Origin: Candidatus Aminicenantota bacterium
GTDB lineage: Bacteria > Acidobacteriota > Aminicenantia > Aminicenantales > Aminicenantaceae
Reading direction: 5' to 3'
Assembly (NCBI GenBank): GCA_004378665.1
Contig: SOIA01000125.1
Span: 1 to 15,107 of the forward strand
Length of the DNA: 15,107 nucleotides
Of this stretch, positions 7,725 through 14,665 are shown one piece after another. The notes under the pieces were generated by a model that had not been told where the DNA came from, did not search any database, and worked only from the letters and a program-made list of their open reading frames with translations. The position numbers were made by a program, and so were the translations under genes. Each line of letters opens with the position of its first letter. Position 1 is the stretch's first letter.

Positions 7725-8522
7725 ATGTACCCCATCCTTCTAAAGATCGGCCCTTTAACCATTCATACCTATGGATTCATGCTGGCCCTGGGTATGGCCT
7801 TAGGATTGTTATTTATGTATGTCCAATCAAAGAAATACGGCCTGCAGGCTCCAGTGATGCTGGATATGGCCTTTTATACCATTATCATATCTCTGGTCGG
7901 AGCCAAGCTGATTCTCTTTCTCGGGAATATATCCCATTATTTGCGTAGTCCGTCAGAGCTGTTCAGCCTGGCCAGGTCGGGTGGCGTTTTCCAGGGAGGT
8001 TTGGCATTCGGGATCATTTTTGCTCTCTGGTATTTCCGAAAGCACAGGATTCCGACCTGGAATGCGGCGGATGTGATCGTGCCCGCATTGGCGCTGGGTC
8101 ACGGCTTTGGACGCATCGGTTGTTTCACTGCAGGATGCTGCTACGGAAGGGAGTGCTCGCTTCCCTGGGGTGTGACTTTTCAGAGCGAATATGCCAGCAG
8201 CCTCACGGGTATTCCGCTCGATAGAGTTCTTCATCCCACTCAACTCTACGAATCGGCCCTGAATTTTCTGAACTTTTTCATTCTCTTTATTATCCTGAAA
8301 AAGAAGAAATTTGATGGTCAGGTTTTTTCTTTTTATATCATCAATTACTCCATAATTCGTTTTTTCGTCGAGTACTTCAGGGGAGACCATCCTGACAAAG
8401 CTTATCTCATCCGAAATCCCTCTCCCTATCTCAGCTTTTCTCTGCCTCAGCTTTTTTGTGTTTTGGGTTTGATCGGGGGAGTGGCCCTGTTTCTCGTTTT
8501 GAGAAAAAGAAAAAGTGCCTAA
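7725..8522 (+). CDS. lgt: Prolipoprotein diacylglyceryl transferase, Cys-rich signature variant
   Basis: Lgt transfers diacylglycerol from phosphatidylglycerol to the lipobox cysteine of prolipoproteins in the inner membrane. The 265-residue protein is strongly hydrophobic with about seven membrane segments. Landmarks are HTYGFMLALG at the N terminus, SGGVFQGGL (85-93), GHGFGRIGCFTAGCCYGREC (125-144), HPTQLYE, and RFFVEYFRGD near the C terminus. The Lgt signature is normally GRxGNFxNxE; here Cys sits at 133, 138, 139 and 144. By alignment from memory, E. coli residues H103, N146 and E151 correspond to Gln90, Cys133 and Cys138, while the conserved arginines R143 and R239 are kept. Similar Cys-containing Lgt proteins exist in other bacteria, so this is probably a functional subfamily. 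AGAGG precedes the ATG. The 3' end overlaps the next gene by eight bases. Confidence 0.92.
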   Translation: MYPILLKIGPLTIHTYGFMLALGMALGLLFMYVQSKKYGLQAPVMLDMAFYTIIISLVGAKLILFLGNISHYLRSPSELFSLARSGGVFQGGLAFGIIFALWYFRKHRIPTWNAADVIVPALALGHGFGRIGCFTAGCCYGRECSLPWGVTFQSEYASSLTGIPLDRVLHPTQLYESALNFLNFFILFIILKKKKFDGQVFSFYIINYSIIRFFVEYFRGDHPDKAYLIRNPSPYLSFSLPQLFCVLGLIGGVALFLVLRKRKSA

Positions 8523-9423
8523 AAAAGAATTCATCGCAACTCCCTTATCTGGCTTGGGTCAAAGGCTCGATGTGTTTTTATCTGAAAGAATCAGTGAATT
8601 GACACGGTCCCAGATTAAAAAGCTGATTGAAGCAAAGAGAGTCAGAGTCAATGGAGTCGTCAGTAAGTCAAGCCACAGGCTGAAAGAAGGGGAGAGAGTG
8701 GAAATTGAGTATGAGCTCCCAGAGCCTAAAGGGATTCAGCCGGAAGATATTCCTTTAGATATGGTTTACAGCGATAACACTATCCTTGTTGTTGACAAGC
8801 TCTCGGGGATGGTGGTCCATCCCGGAGCGGGCAACAGGACACACACGCTGGTCAATGCGCTGCTTTTCCATTTTCCGGATATCGAGGGTGTTGGCCCGGA
8901 AGAGAGGGCGGGGATTGTTCATCGATTGGATAAAGAGACATCTGGATTGATGGTGATCGCCAGAAACGGGAATGCGTATTCTCAACTCCAGCGGCAGTTC
9001 AAACGGAGAGAGGTTGAGAAGCTCTATCTGGGACTTGTATGGGGGAAGATGCCCGAGAAAAAAGGTGAGTTCAAATGGGCTATCGGGCGTCATGTGAAAC
9101 ACGGGGAAAGGATATCGGTCAGTACGAAAAAGCCCAAAGATGCGCTGACGCAGTACTCTGTTCAAAAAGAGTACGAAGAATTCACCCTGTTGGAGATACG
9201 ACCTCTCACAGGGAGGACGCATCAGATAAGGGTCCATTTGGCAACTTCCGGCCATCCTCTCGTTGGGGATACTCGCTATGGACGTCGAAAGACAAAAATC
9301 CACGTTCCACGCCTTTTCCTCCACGCGTCTGGGCTTTCTTTTATGCATCCAGATACAGAACAGCGTATCGAATTTTCGTCTCCAATGCCCAAGGATTTGA
9401 AGGATTTTTTAGATAAGCTATAA
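8515..9423 (+). CDS. rluD: RluD/RluA-family 23S rRNA pseudouridine synthase
   Basis: The enzyme isomerises uridine to pseudouridine in rRNA; RluD acts on helix 69 of 23S rRNA. An N-terminal S4 RNA-binding domain covers about residues 10-70 (RLDVFLSERI, SQIKKLIEAKRVRVNG). The catalytic domain begins with DNTILVVDKLSGMVVHPG. The signature HRLDKETSGL has the presumed catalytic Asp at 139. GRTHQIRVHL and HPLVGDTRYG follow. The 302-residue length fits. The start is GTG at 8515, overlapping lgt by eight bases; no strong ribosome site is visible, so translation probably depends on coupling to lgt. RluA, RluC and RluD subfamilies share these motifs, so the exact target uridines, and hence the symbol, are less certain than the family. 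Confidence 0.85.
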   Translation: MPKKEFIATPLSGLGQRLDVFLSERISELTRSQIKKLIEAKRVRVNGVVSKSSHRLKEGERVEIEYELPEPKGIQPEDIPLDMVYSDNTILVVDKLSGMVVHPGAGNRTHTLVNALLFHFPDIEGVGPEERAGIVHRLDKETSGLMVIARNGNAYSQLQRQFKRREVEKLYLGLVWGKMPEKKGEFKWAIGRHVKHGERISVSTKKPKDALTQYSVQKEYEEFTLLEIRPLTGRTHQIRVHLATSGHPLVGDTRYGRRKTKIHVPRLFLHASGLSFMHPDTEQRIEFSSPMPKDLKDFLDKL

Positions 9424-9454
9424 TTCTACAATTCTACCGATTCTAAATTTTTTC

Positions 9455-9484
9455 TTGAGAAGGAAGGAATTTTTGTTGTATTAT
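9455..9484 (+). promoter_or_regulatory. Possible promoter of the EF-G-like gene
   Basis: TTGAGA (9455-9460) is followed after 18 bases by TATTAT (9479-9484), a moderate sigma70-type match that would give a leader of about 70 bases. The 140-base gap otherwise holds three ATTCTA copies (starting 9423, 9431 and 9440) just after the rluD-like stop, and no convincing terminator. Confidence 0.4.
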
Positions 9485-9563
9485 ATCCGTTGCTGGTTCT
9501 TTAAAATAGTCAACCATTCAATAGACAATAAAACGAATTCAGTATCTTTTTGGAGGCTTCAAG

Positions 9564-11651
9564 ATGAAAGATTATGATGTGGATAAAATCAGAAACGTTG
9601 CTGTTGTCGGTCACGGTTCCTCAGGGAAAACGTCTTTAACTTCTGCATTTTTATTCAATTCTGGAGCGACTTCCAGGCTCCTGAAAGTGGACAAGGGAAA
9701 CACGGTGACGGATTATGATCCTGATGAGATAGAGAGGAACATTTCCATCAACTCCGCTGTGTGTTTTACAGAGTGGAACGGCAGTAAGATCAACTTCGTG
9801 GACTGCCCGGGTTACACGAATTTTCTCTGGGATACAAGAGCCAGTCTAAGAGCCGTGGATGCGGGGCTGGTACTTGTGTGTGGAGTGGCAGGTGTAGAGG
9901 TTGGAACGGAAAAAGTATGGGAGATGCTCGAAGAGGCCAAGCTTCCCGTAATTCTGATCATCAATAAACTGGATAGGGAAAATTCCAACTACTCCCGAAC
10001 CATGGAAGTTATCCATCAGTTTTTCGGCCGCCAAGCGGTTTCTGTCCAGCTTCCGATAGGTGAGGAGGAGAATTTCACCGGAGTAGTGGACTTGATCAGC
10101 AAGAAAGCTTTCATCTTTGAAAAAGACGAAAGCGGAAAATTCAAGGAAGAAGAGATTCCCGAAGATATGAAAGAGGAAGCAGAGAAGAAGATCGAAGAGC
10201 TGACAGAGATGGTCGCTGAAAACGATGAACAGCTGATGGAAAAATATTTTGAAAACGGAGAGCTCTCCTCACAGGAACTGATTGAAGGTCTCAAGAAGAG
10301 CATTTTCAACAGGCAGTTCTTTCCTGTATTTGTCGCTTCTGCTCTCATGAATATCGCAACACAGCCTATCCTTGACGGGATTGTGAATTTTTTCCCTTCA
10401 CCCGTGGAAAGAGGAGAGATAGAAGGGGAAAAAGGGACGACAAAACCTTCTCCGGATGAGCCATTCTCAGCGCTCGTCTTCAAAACGATTTCTGATCCTT
10501 ACACAGGAAGAATTTCTTTGATGAGAATTTTTTCTGGAAAGGTTAATCCTGATGCCACTGTAACGAATTCGAGCAAAGATATCACAGAGAAATTAGGAGG
10601 CCTTTTCTTCATGAAGGGGAAGGAACAGATTCCTGCGGGACAGGCGAAAGTCGGCGACATTGTGGCGACCGCCAAATTAAAAGGTACATCCACAGGAGAT
10701 ACTCTGTGTGTAAAAGGAGCTTCTGTAAAGTTTTCTTCCATTGTCTTTCCCGAGCCATCCATCTCATTTGCCATTGAACCGAAAACTAGGGCGGATGAGG
10801 ATCGCATCTCTCAAGCCGTTCATCGGATCACAGAAGAAGACCCGACAGTAAGGATAGAGAGGGAGCCTGAAACCAATGAGTTGATCATTTCCGGAAACGG
10901 GCAGCTCCATGTGGAGATTATCATCGATCGTTTGAAAAAGAGGTATGACGTGAATGTTGCGCTCAAGCCGCCTAAAATCCCGTACAAGGAGACCATTAAA
11001 GGGAAATCGGATGTCCAGGGAAAATACAAGAAACAGACAGGGGGGCGTGGGCAGTACGGGGATGTTAAGATAAAGATGGAACCTCTGCCCAGGGGACAGG
11101 ATTTTGAATTTGAGGACAAGATATTCGGTGGATCCATTCCGAGAAACTATATCCCCTCTATCGAAAAAGGAATCCAGGAAGCGCGGAAAAAAGGCGTGGT
11201 GGCAGGCTATCCGGCTGTTGGTTTTAAAGTCATCCTGTATGACGGTTCCTATCACGATGTGGACTCCTCTGATATTGCCTTCAAGATCGCGGCTTCCATG
11301 GCTTTTAAAAAAGGAATGAAGGGAGCCAAGCCGACAATGCTCGAACCCATCATGAACATCGAAGTCTATTCTCCTGAAGCCTACATGGGAGATATCATGG
11401 GAAACCTCAACGGAAGAAGGGGGAAGGTTCAAGGAATGGAGCAGAAAGGGACTTTGCGAATAATCAAGGCAGTGGTTCCGATGGCTGAAATGCTGGATTT
11501 TGAGCCAACTCTCACTTCGATCACAGGAGGCAGAGGGTCCTATCTCATGGAATTTTCTCATTATGAAGAGGTCCCGGGCCAGCTCCAGCAGAAAATCGTC
11601 AGCGATGCTGTCAAAGAGGGCCGGATCAAACCGGAGGAAGAAGAAAAATAG
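9564..11651 (+). CDS. Elongation factor G-like GTPase (EF-G paralogue)
   Basis: This 695-residue translational GTPase has the full EF-G domain order. The G domain shows G1 GHGSSGKT (16-23), G3 DCPGY (80-84) and G4 NKLD (134-137). Domain II is followed by domain III (RIEREPETNELIISGNGQLH) and domain IV (QTGGRGQYGDVKIKMEPLP, then YIPSIEKGIQEARKKG and SYHDVDSSDIAFKIAASMAF). The C-terminal domain V includes RRGKVQGMEQKG. Canonical EF-G has AHIDAGKT, RGITI and DTPGH. Here G1 is GHGSSGKT, the switch I segment is RNISI, and the His after DxPG is Tyr84. These traits mark the 'EF-G-like' paralogue group found beside a normal fusA in many bacteria; its role is poorly defined. GGAGG at 9552-9556 gives a strong ribosome site. 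No str-operon genes (rpsL, rpsG, tuf) flank it, which supports a paralogue rather than the main EF-G. Confidence 0.92.
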   Translation: MKDYDVDKIRNVAVVGHGSSGKTSLTSAFLFNSGATSRLLKVDKGNTVTDYDPDEIERNISINSAVCFTEWNGSKINFVDCPGYTNFLWDTRASLRAVDAGLVLVCGVAGVEVGTEKVWEMLEEAKLPVILIINKLDRENSNYSRTMEVIHQFFGRQAVSVQLPIGEEENFTGVVDLISKKAFIFEKDESGKFKEEEIPEDMKEEAEKKIEELTEMVAENDEQLMEKYFENGELSSQELIEGLKKSIFNRQFFPVFVASALMNIATQPILDGIVNFFPSPVERGEIEGEKGTTKPSPDEPFSALVFKTISDPYTGRISLMRIFSGKVNPDATVTNSSKDITEKLGGLFFMKGKEQIPAGQAKVGDIVATAKLKGTSTGDTLCVKGASVKFSSIVFPEPSISFAIEPKTRADEDRISQAVHRITEEDPTVRIEREPETNELIISGNGQLHVEIIIDRLKKRYDVNVALKPPKIPYKETIKGKSDVQGKYKKQTGGRGQYGDVKIKMEPLPRGQDFEFEDKIFGGSIPRNYIPSIEKGIQEARKKGVVAGYPAVGFKVILYDGSYHDVDSSDIAFKIAASMAFKKGMKGAKPTMLEPIMNIEVYSPEAYMGDIMGNLNGRRGKVQGMEQKGTLRIIKAVVPMAEMLDFEPTLTSITGGRGSYLMEFSHYEEVPGQLQQKIVSDAVKEGRIKPEEEEK

Positions 11652-11699
11652 AAGAAGTTGCGTGTTTCCGGAATCCGCTGGCCTGAGCGTTCTTTGTGA

Positions 11700-12986
11700 T
11701 TAATAGATGAAAAATCCGCCTCCTCCACCTCCGAAGCGAGGATTGACGACATTGCTGAAGATGGAGCCGAAGGAATAGCTGAATCCGACTGAAAAAAAGT
11801 ATCTGTAGGTCGTGGCCAGCTCTCTTCGCCTCAACAGAATCTCTTCTGGAGTCGCTCCGGCTGAGGGGAGAGCCAACTGGTCATGGATGGCCGCGTAGCT
11901 TCCGAACAGACTCAGCCTCAGGCCCTTAATGATGCGAACGGAGAATTCGCTGAATATGGTTAACGAGTTTTTACTCCAATCGTGAAAATAGTGGGAGCCT
12001 CGAAGCGTCGTGCTGACCTCTCCCCACTTTTCTTTTAACTCTAAGGTGGCAGAGAGGGATTGTTGCCAGAGGGATTCAGTGGATTTGCCGTACATAGTCT
12101 CTTCAATGTAGTCATTGTAACTGTAATTCAACCTGTACAGAAAACGGAGCTGTCTTCGGGTGGACTGAGAATACGAGAATACATTGTACTCGATGGCTGG
12201 AGCAGGGCTGATTCTCAGATTAATATTGCTGTAAGTTGAATAGACTGCGGAAAGATAACCCCCGATGGACCAGTGTTCACTCAGACTTTTGACTATCAGG
12301 CCGCTGAAACGTCTGCTCTCGGATGAAGAGGTAAGAATTTCATCCCCAATTTCGAACTTGCTTTCGTTGTAACTGGCGGAGATGGATGTGTTGATCTTCC
12401 ACTCATCTGTTGTCCTGTTCGCAGAAAGGGAACCGTGTATGGAATTGTATTCACTCGTTTTTTCCGCGTCAAAAAAACCGCGCAAGCTGGCGCTGAAGAC
12501 CCAGAAATTCCATTTGTCTTCCACAGCGGTGGGTTTGACTTCTTCCTTGAATGAGATAGAGACGCGGTCGGCAATCGGAGTGTTTGCGACATAGGGCATC
12601 AGGCCCTTTTTGATGACTTCCACGAGCCCCTGCCGGATTTCATCCTTTGTGGCGTCCTGGCTGGTATAATACTTCAACGTGTTGTTCATCCCGTCAAATT
12701 CCTTCTGCCCGATAAACGCCAGCGTGTATTCCCGTCCACCGCTACCCGTTCTCTGCAGAGTGACGAGTATGTGGACATCGGCCTCTTTCCTGTCCCAGAC
12801 ATAATTCACGAATGTGATTTCTCTGCGGATATGGTCGATGTCGCAGAAATCGCAGTCGACGAAGATCTTCGGGGCTTTCTTTTTTAATTCTTCGATATCT
12901 TCCTGTTCGGCCTGCGCATGAAGGCAGGGCACCAGGACTGCGCACATGACACAGATCCAGAGGAGAACATTGATTTTAAGTTTCAT
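11700..12986 (-). CDS. Exported protein with N-terminal DCxFC domain and predicted outer-membrane beta-barrel
   Basis: The 428-residue product starts with a Sec signal peptide (MKLKINVLLW, then a hydrophobic core) likely cut after LHAQA, around residue 26. A compact N-terminal region includes FVDCDFCDIDHIRREITFVN (Cys 45 and 48), ADVHILVTLQRTGSGGREY and TLAFIG. From about residue 130 the sequence has alternating polar and hydrophobic/aromatic strands (WNFWVFSASLRGFF, WKINTSISASYN, LRLSLFGSYA, YFFSVGFSYSF), as in an outer-membrane beta-barrel. It ends NPRF, a six-glycine run, then FFIY; a terminal aromatic suits recognition by the BAM complex. I recognise this as a recurrent uncharacterised exported family but know no function. 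AAGGAGG lies nine bases before the ATG. It converges on the EF-G-like gene with a 48-base gap. Confidence 0.8.
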   Translation of the reverse strand: MKLKINVLLWICVMCAVLVPCLHAQAEQEDIEELKKKAPKIFVDCDFCDIDHIRREITFVNYVWDRKEADVHILVTLQRTGSGGREYTLAFIGQKEFDGMNNTLKYYTSQDATKDEIRQGLVEVIKKGLMPYVANTPIADRVSISFKEEVKPTAVEDKWNFWVFSASLRGFFDAEKTSEYNSIHGSLSANRTTDEWKINTSISASYNESKFEIGDEILTSSSESRRFSGLIVKSLSEHWSIGGYLSAVYSTYSNINLRISPAPAIEYNVFSYSQSTRRQLRFLYRLNYSYNDYIEETMYGKSTESLWQQSLSATLELKEKWGEVSTTLRGSHYFHDWSKNSLTIFSEFSVRIIKGLRLSLFGSYAAIHDQLALPSAGATPEEILLRRRELATTYRYFFSVGFSYSFGSIFSNVVNPRFGGGGGGFFIY

Positions 12987-13029
12987 GGATTACAGCCTCC
13001 TTTTGCTCATTCCCCGCTGCGGTGTAAAG

Positions 13030-13035
13030 ATTATA
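13030..13035 (-). promoter_or_regulatory. Alternative -10 box for the outer-membrane protein gene
   Basis: A perfect TATAAT lies on the minus strand about 45 bases before the ATG (12986), preceded by TGCA. I see no good -35 at 16-18 bases, so this would be a weak or activator-dependent sigma70 promoter, competing with the -24/-12 element upstream as an explanation. Confidence 0.3.
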
Positions 13036-13107
13036 TGCAGCCGTCTGTGAAATTTTTCCCGAGTTCATCCCTATATACGTGAATTTTGGTCTTTTGCCCT
13101 ATTAAAG

Positions 13108-13124
13108 AGCAATTATTATGCCAA
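13108..13124 (-). promoter_or_regulatory. Sigma54-type (-24/-12) promoter
   Basis: On the minus strand the sequence TTGGCATAATAATTGCT has GG (13122-13121) and GC (13110-13109) separated by exactly ten bases. It fits TGGCAC-N5-TTGC with one mismatch in the first block. Transcription would start near 13097 and give a leader of about 110 bases for the outer-membrane protein gene. An activator (enhancer-binding protein) would be required; none is encoded in the window. Confidence 0.55.
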
Positions 13125-13146
13125 CCTCATTTTAAAATCACTTTAT

Positions 13147-13158
13147 TGCTTATCAGCA
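13147..13158. promoter_or_regulatory. Short inverted repeat between MFS gene and -24/-12 promoter
   Basis: TGCT, four bases (TATC), then AGCA form a 4-bp inverted repeat about 23 bases upstream of the -24 element on the minus strand. It could be half of an activator site or a weak hairpin downstream of the MFS gene. There is no adjacent U-tract, so it is not a convincing terminator, and an element this short may be chance. Confidence 0.15.
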
Positions 13159-13252
13159 TTTGCTTTCCTTTTATTTAGTAATACGCAAGAATCTTGAAAT
13201 TCGTTACACGATAAATGAAAAAGGAGGATAAAGCATCGAGAGGAGAAGGACT

Positions 13253-14407
13253 TTAGTGCTCTTTGACGAAGAGCAGCATTCCGCCTGACACGGTTGTCAG
13301 GATGAGCGAAAGATAAAAAGGCGCAGACATCCCGAGGATCTCCCAGAGCACTCCTGCGATGAAAGAAGCGGGAAGCGCGCACAAACCAGTCACCATCTGG
13401 AATCCTCCGAGACAGCTCGCTCTGAATTTGCAGGGAGCCAGTTCGGAGACGAGCGTTTTCTGCACAGGCTCGAGGGCTCCTTTGTGAGCCCCGTAAAAAA
13501 TAAACACGAGGACTATCATGAAGCGATCAGGCCTGGAGATTACGCTGAGACAGACTATTATCCAGAAGAGGTAAGAAAGTAAAAGAACGGGTTTCCTCCC
13601 TATCCGATCCGAGAGCTTCCCGAAGGGATAAGAGAGAAGAGATGCTACGACCGTAAAGATCAGATAGAGGACAGGAACAAAAGTGACGTTGAACCCGAAT
13701 TCTTTCGCGTATATCAGAAGGAAAGAATAACTGAAAGCTCCCAAAGCCAAGATAGAGCTGAGCACGAGAAAGAGAGTGAAGTTTCTGTCCAGGTCCTTCA
13801 AAGAAATCCCCTTGTAGATCCTGAGCCTTTCTGATCTTCTCTCTTTGATCAAGAAAAAGATTAGAGCTGCACTGATAAGAGAGGGGAGTGCTGCCAGGGC
13901 AAAGAGAATCCTGTATCCCAGTACACTTAAAAGAAAAATACATATCAAAATCCCGAATACTGCTCCCAGATGATCCATTGCCCGGATCAGCCCGAAGTTC
14001 TTGCCCCTGTTTGTATCGTCTGAGATGTCGGCCACGATGGCGTCCCTTGGCGCACTCCTGATCTTTCCTGACCGGTCGAGAACCCGGAATGGAATGAGAT
14101 GTGTCCAGGCTGAAGAGAGGGCATACCCCACTCTGGATAAGGCCCCGAAGATATAGCCTGTCCAGATGAAAGCTTTCCTTTTTTTGATCCTGTCAGAGAT
14201 GTATCCGGAAGCGGCCTGGGAGAGAGAGACAAGAGAATCACCCAGTCCATCCAGAAAACCAAGCGCTGCCATGTTGGCTTTAAGGACTGTGGTGAGAAAG
14301 AGAGGCCAGATAGGGTAGATAATGTCAGAGCCCAGATCATTCAGGAAGGACGCGGCCGCAAATATCCGGATAGTTTTTTTGGTGTCTGTTTTTCGGTCGG
14401 CTGTCAT
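13253..14407 (-). CDS. Major facilitator superfamily (MFS) transporter
   Basis: This is a 384-residue inner-membrane secondary transporter with about 12 hydrophobic segments. The loop between helices 2 and 3 has SGYISDRIKKRKA, and the equivalent loop of the second half has the textbook MFS motif GKLSDRIGRKPVLL. Between helices 4 and 5, DRSGKIRSAPRDAIVADIS is characteristic of one MFS subgroup often annotated as drug or sugar/metabolite efflux. The substrate cannot be inferred. The reading frame is open up to an ATG at 14503, but the promoter (14453-14425) lies inside that extension, and the extra residues are not hydrophobic or MFS-like. I therefore place the start at ATG 14407, with MTADRKTDTKK before helix 1. 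No Shine-Dalgarno is visible. The gene is divergent from the ChaN-like gene. Confidence 0.86.
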   Translation of the reverse strand: MTADRKTDTKKTIRIFAAASFLNDLGSDIIYPIWPLFLTTVLKANMAALGFLDGLGDSLVSLSQAASGYISDRIKKRKAFIWTGYIFGALSRVGYALSSAWTHLIPFRVLDRSGKIRSAPRDAIVADISDDTNRGKNFGLIRAMDHLGAVFGILICIFLLSVLGYRILFALAALPSLISAALIFFLIKERRSERLRIYKGISLKDLDRNFTLFLVLSSILALGAFSYSFLLIYAKEFGFNVTFVPVLYLIFTVVASLLSYPFGKLSDRIGRKPVLLLSYLFWIIVCLSVISRPDRFMIVLVFIFYGAHKGALEPVQKTLVSELAPCKFRASCLGGFQMVTGLCALPASFIAGVLWEILGMSAPFYLSLILTTVSGGMLLFVKEH

Positions 14408-14424
14408 CTGAGATGTGTGTTGGA

Positions 14425-14453
14425 AGTATAGTTCTCCATCGTTGGAATGTAAA
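14425..14453 (-). promoter_or_regulatory. Sigma70-type promoter of the MFS gene
   Basis: On the minus strand TTTACA (14453-14448), a 17-base spacer and TATACT (14430-14425) form a good promoter. The start would fall near 14418, about 11 bases before ATG 14407, giving a very short leader without a ribosome site. Confidence 0.65.
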
Positions 14454-14549
14454 CTGGAAAAGGGGCGCATGAGATGAATAGCTGCCGGAGAAGCTTTTGT
14501 CATGAAGAGGAGAAAGTTTTTATGGTGTTAAGTGCTGCGGTTCTGAGTT

Positions 14550-14572
14550 AGAATACAGTCTGGCTGTATACT
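14550..14572. promoter_or_regulatory. Imperfect 23-bp palindrome, possible operator
   Basis: ATACAG (14553-14558), five bases TCTGG, and CTGTAT (14564-14569) form a perfect 6-bp inverted repeat. After one A/A mismatch the arms extend by two more pairs (AG...CT). It lies between the divergent MFS and ChaN-like genes, upstream of both promoters, as expected for a shared activator or repressor site. Confidence 0.4.
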
Positions 14573-14609
14573 CTGAATCATCTTTCTCCAGAATTTCAGG
14601 AATTGTCGA

Positions 14610-14639
14610 TTGACATCCGGGAAAAGTCAGAGATAAGAT
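14610..14639 (+). promoter_or_regulatory. Promoter of the ChaN-like gene
   Basis: A perfect -35 box TTGACA (14610-14615) is followed after 18 bases by TAAGAT (14634-14639). The predicted start near 14646 leaves about 20 bases of leader that include the GGAG ribosome site at 14655-14658. Confidence 0.55.
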
Positions 14640-14665
14640 ACAAAAATATAAAACGGAGACGTAAT

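Noticed and set aside
9440..9475. Hairpin terminator after the rluD-like gene
   Set aside because: The apparent AAATT/AATTT arms need several G-U pairs and mismatches in the stem, so it is not convincing.
10764..11561. 265-codon minus-strand open frame inside the EF-G-like gene
   Set aside because: It is antisense to conserved EF-G domains III-V, with no ribosome site or recognisable motifs.
11652..11699. Terminator between the convergent EF-G-like and outer-membrane protein genes
   Set aside because: The only hairpin is CGG-AAT-CCG with a three-base stem and no U-tract on either strand.
13215..13256. Tiny plus-strand open frame starting ATGAAAAAGGAGGAT
   Set aside because: Thirteen codons, no upstream ribosome site, and it ends inside the antisense MFS gene; most likely chance.
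14550..14572. LexA (SOS) box
   Set aside because: A LexA box is CTGT-N8-ACAG; here the half-sites are in the opposite order (ATACAG...CTGTAT).
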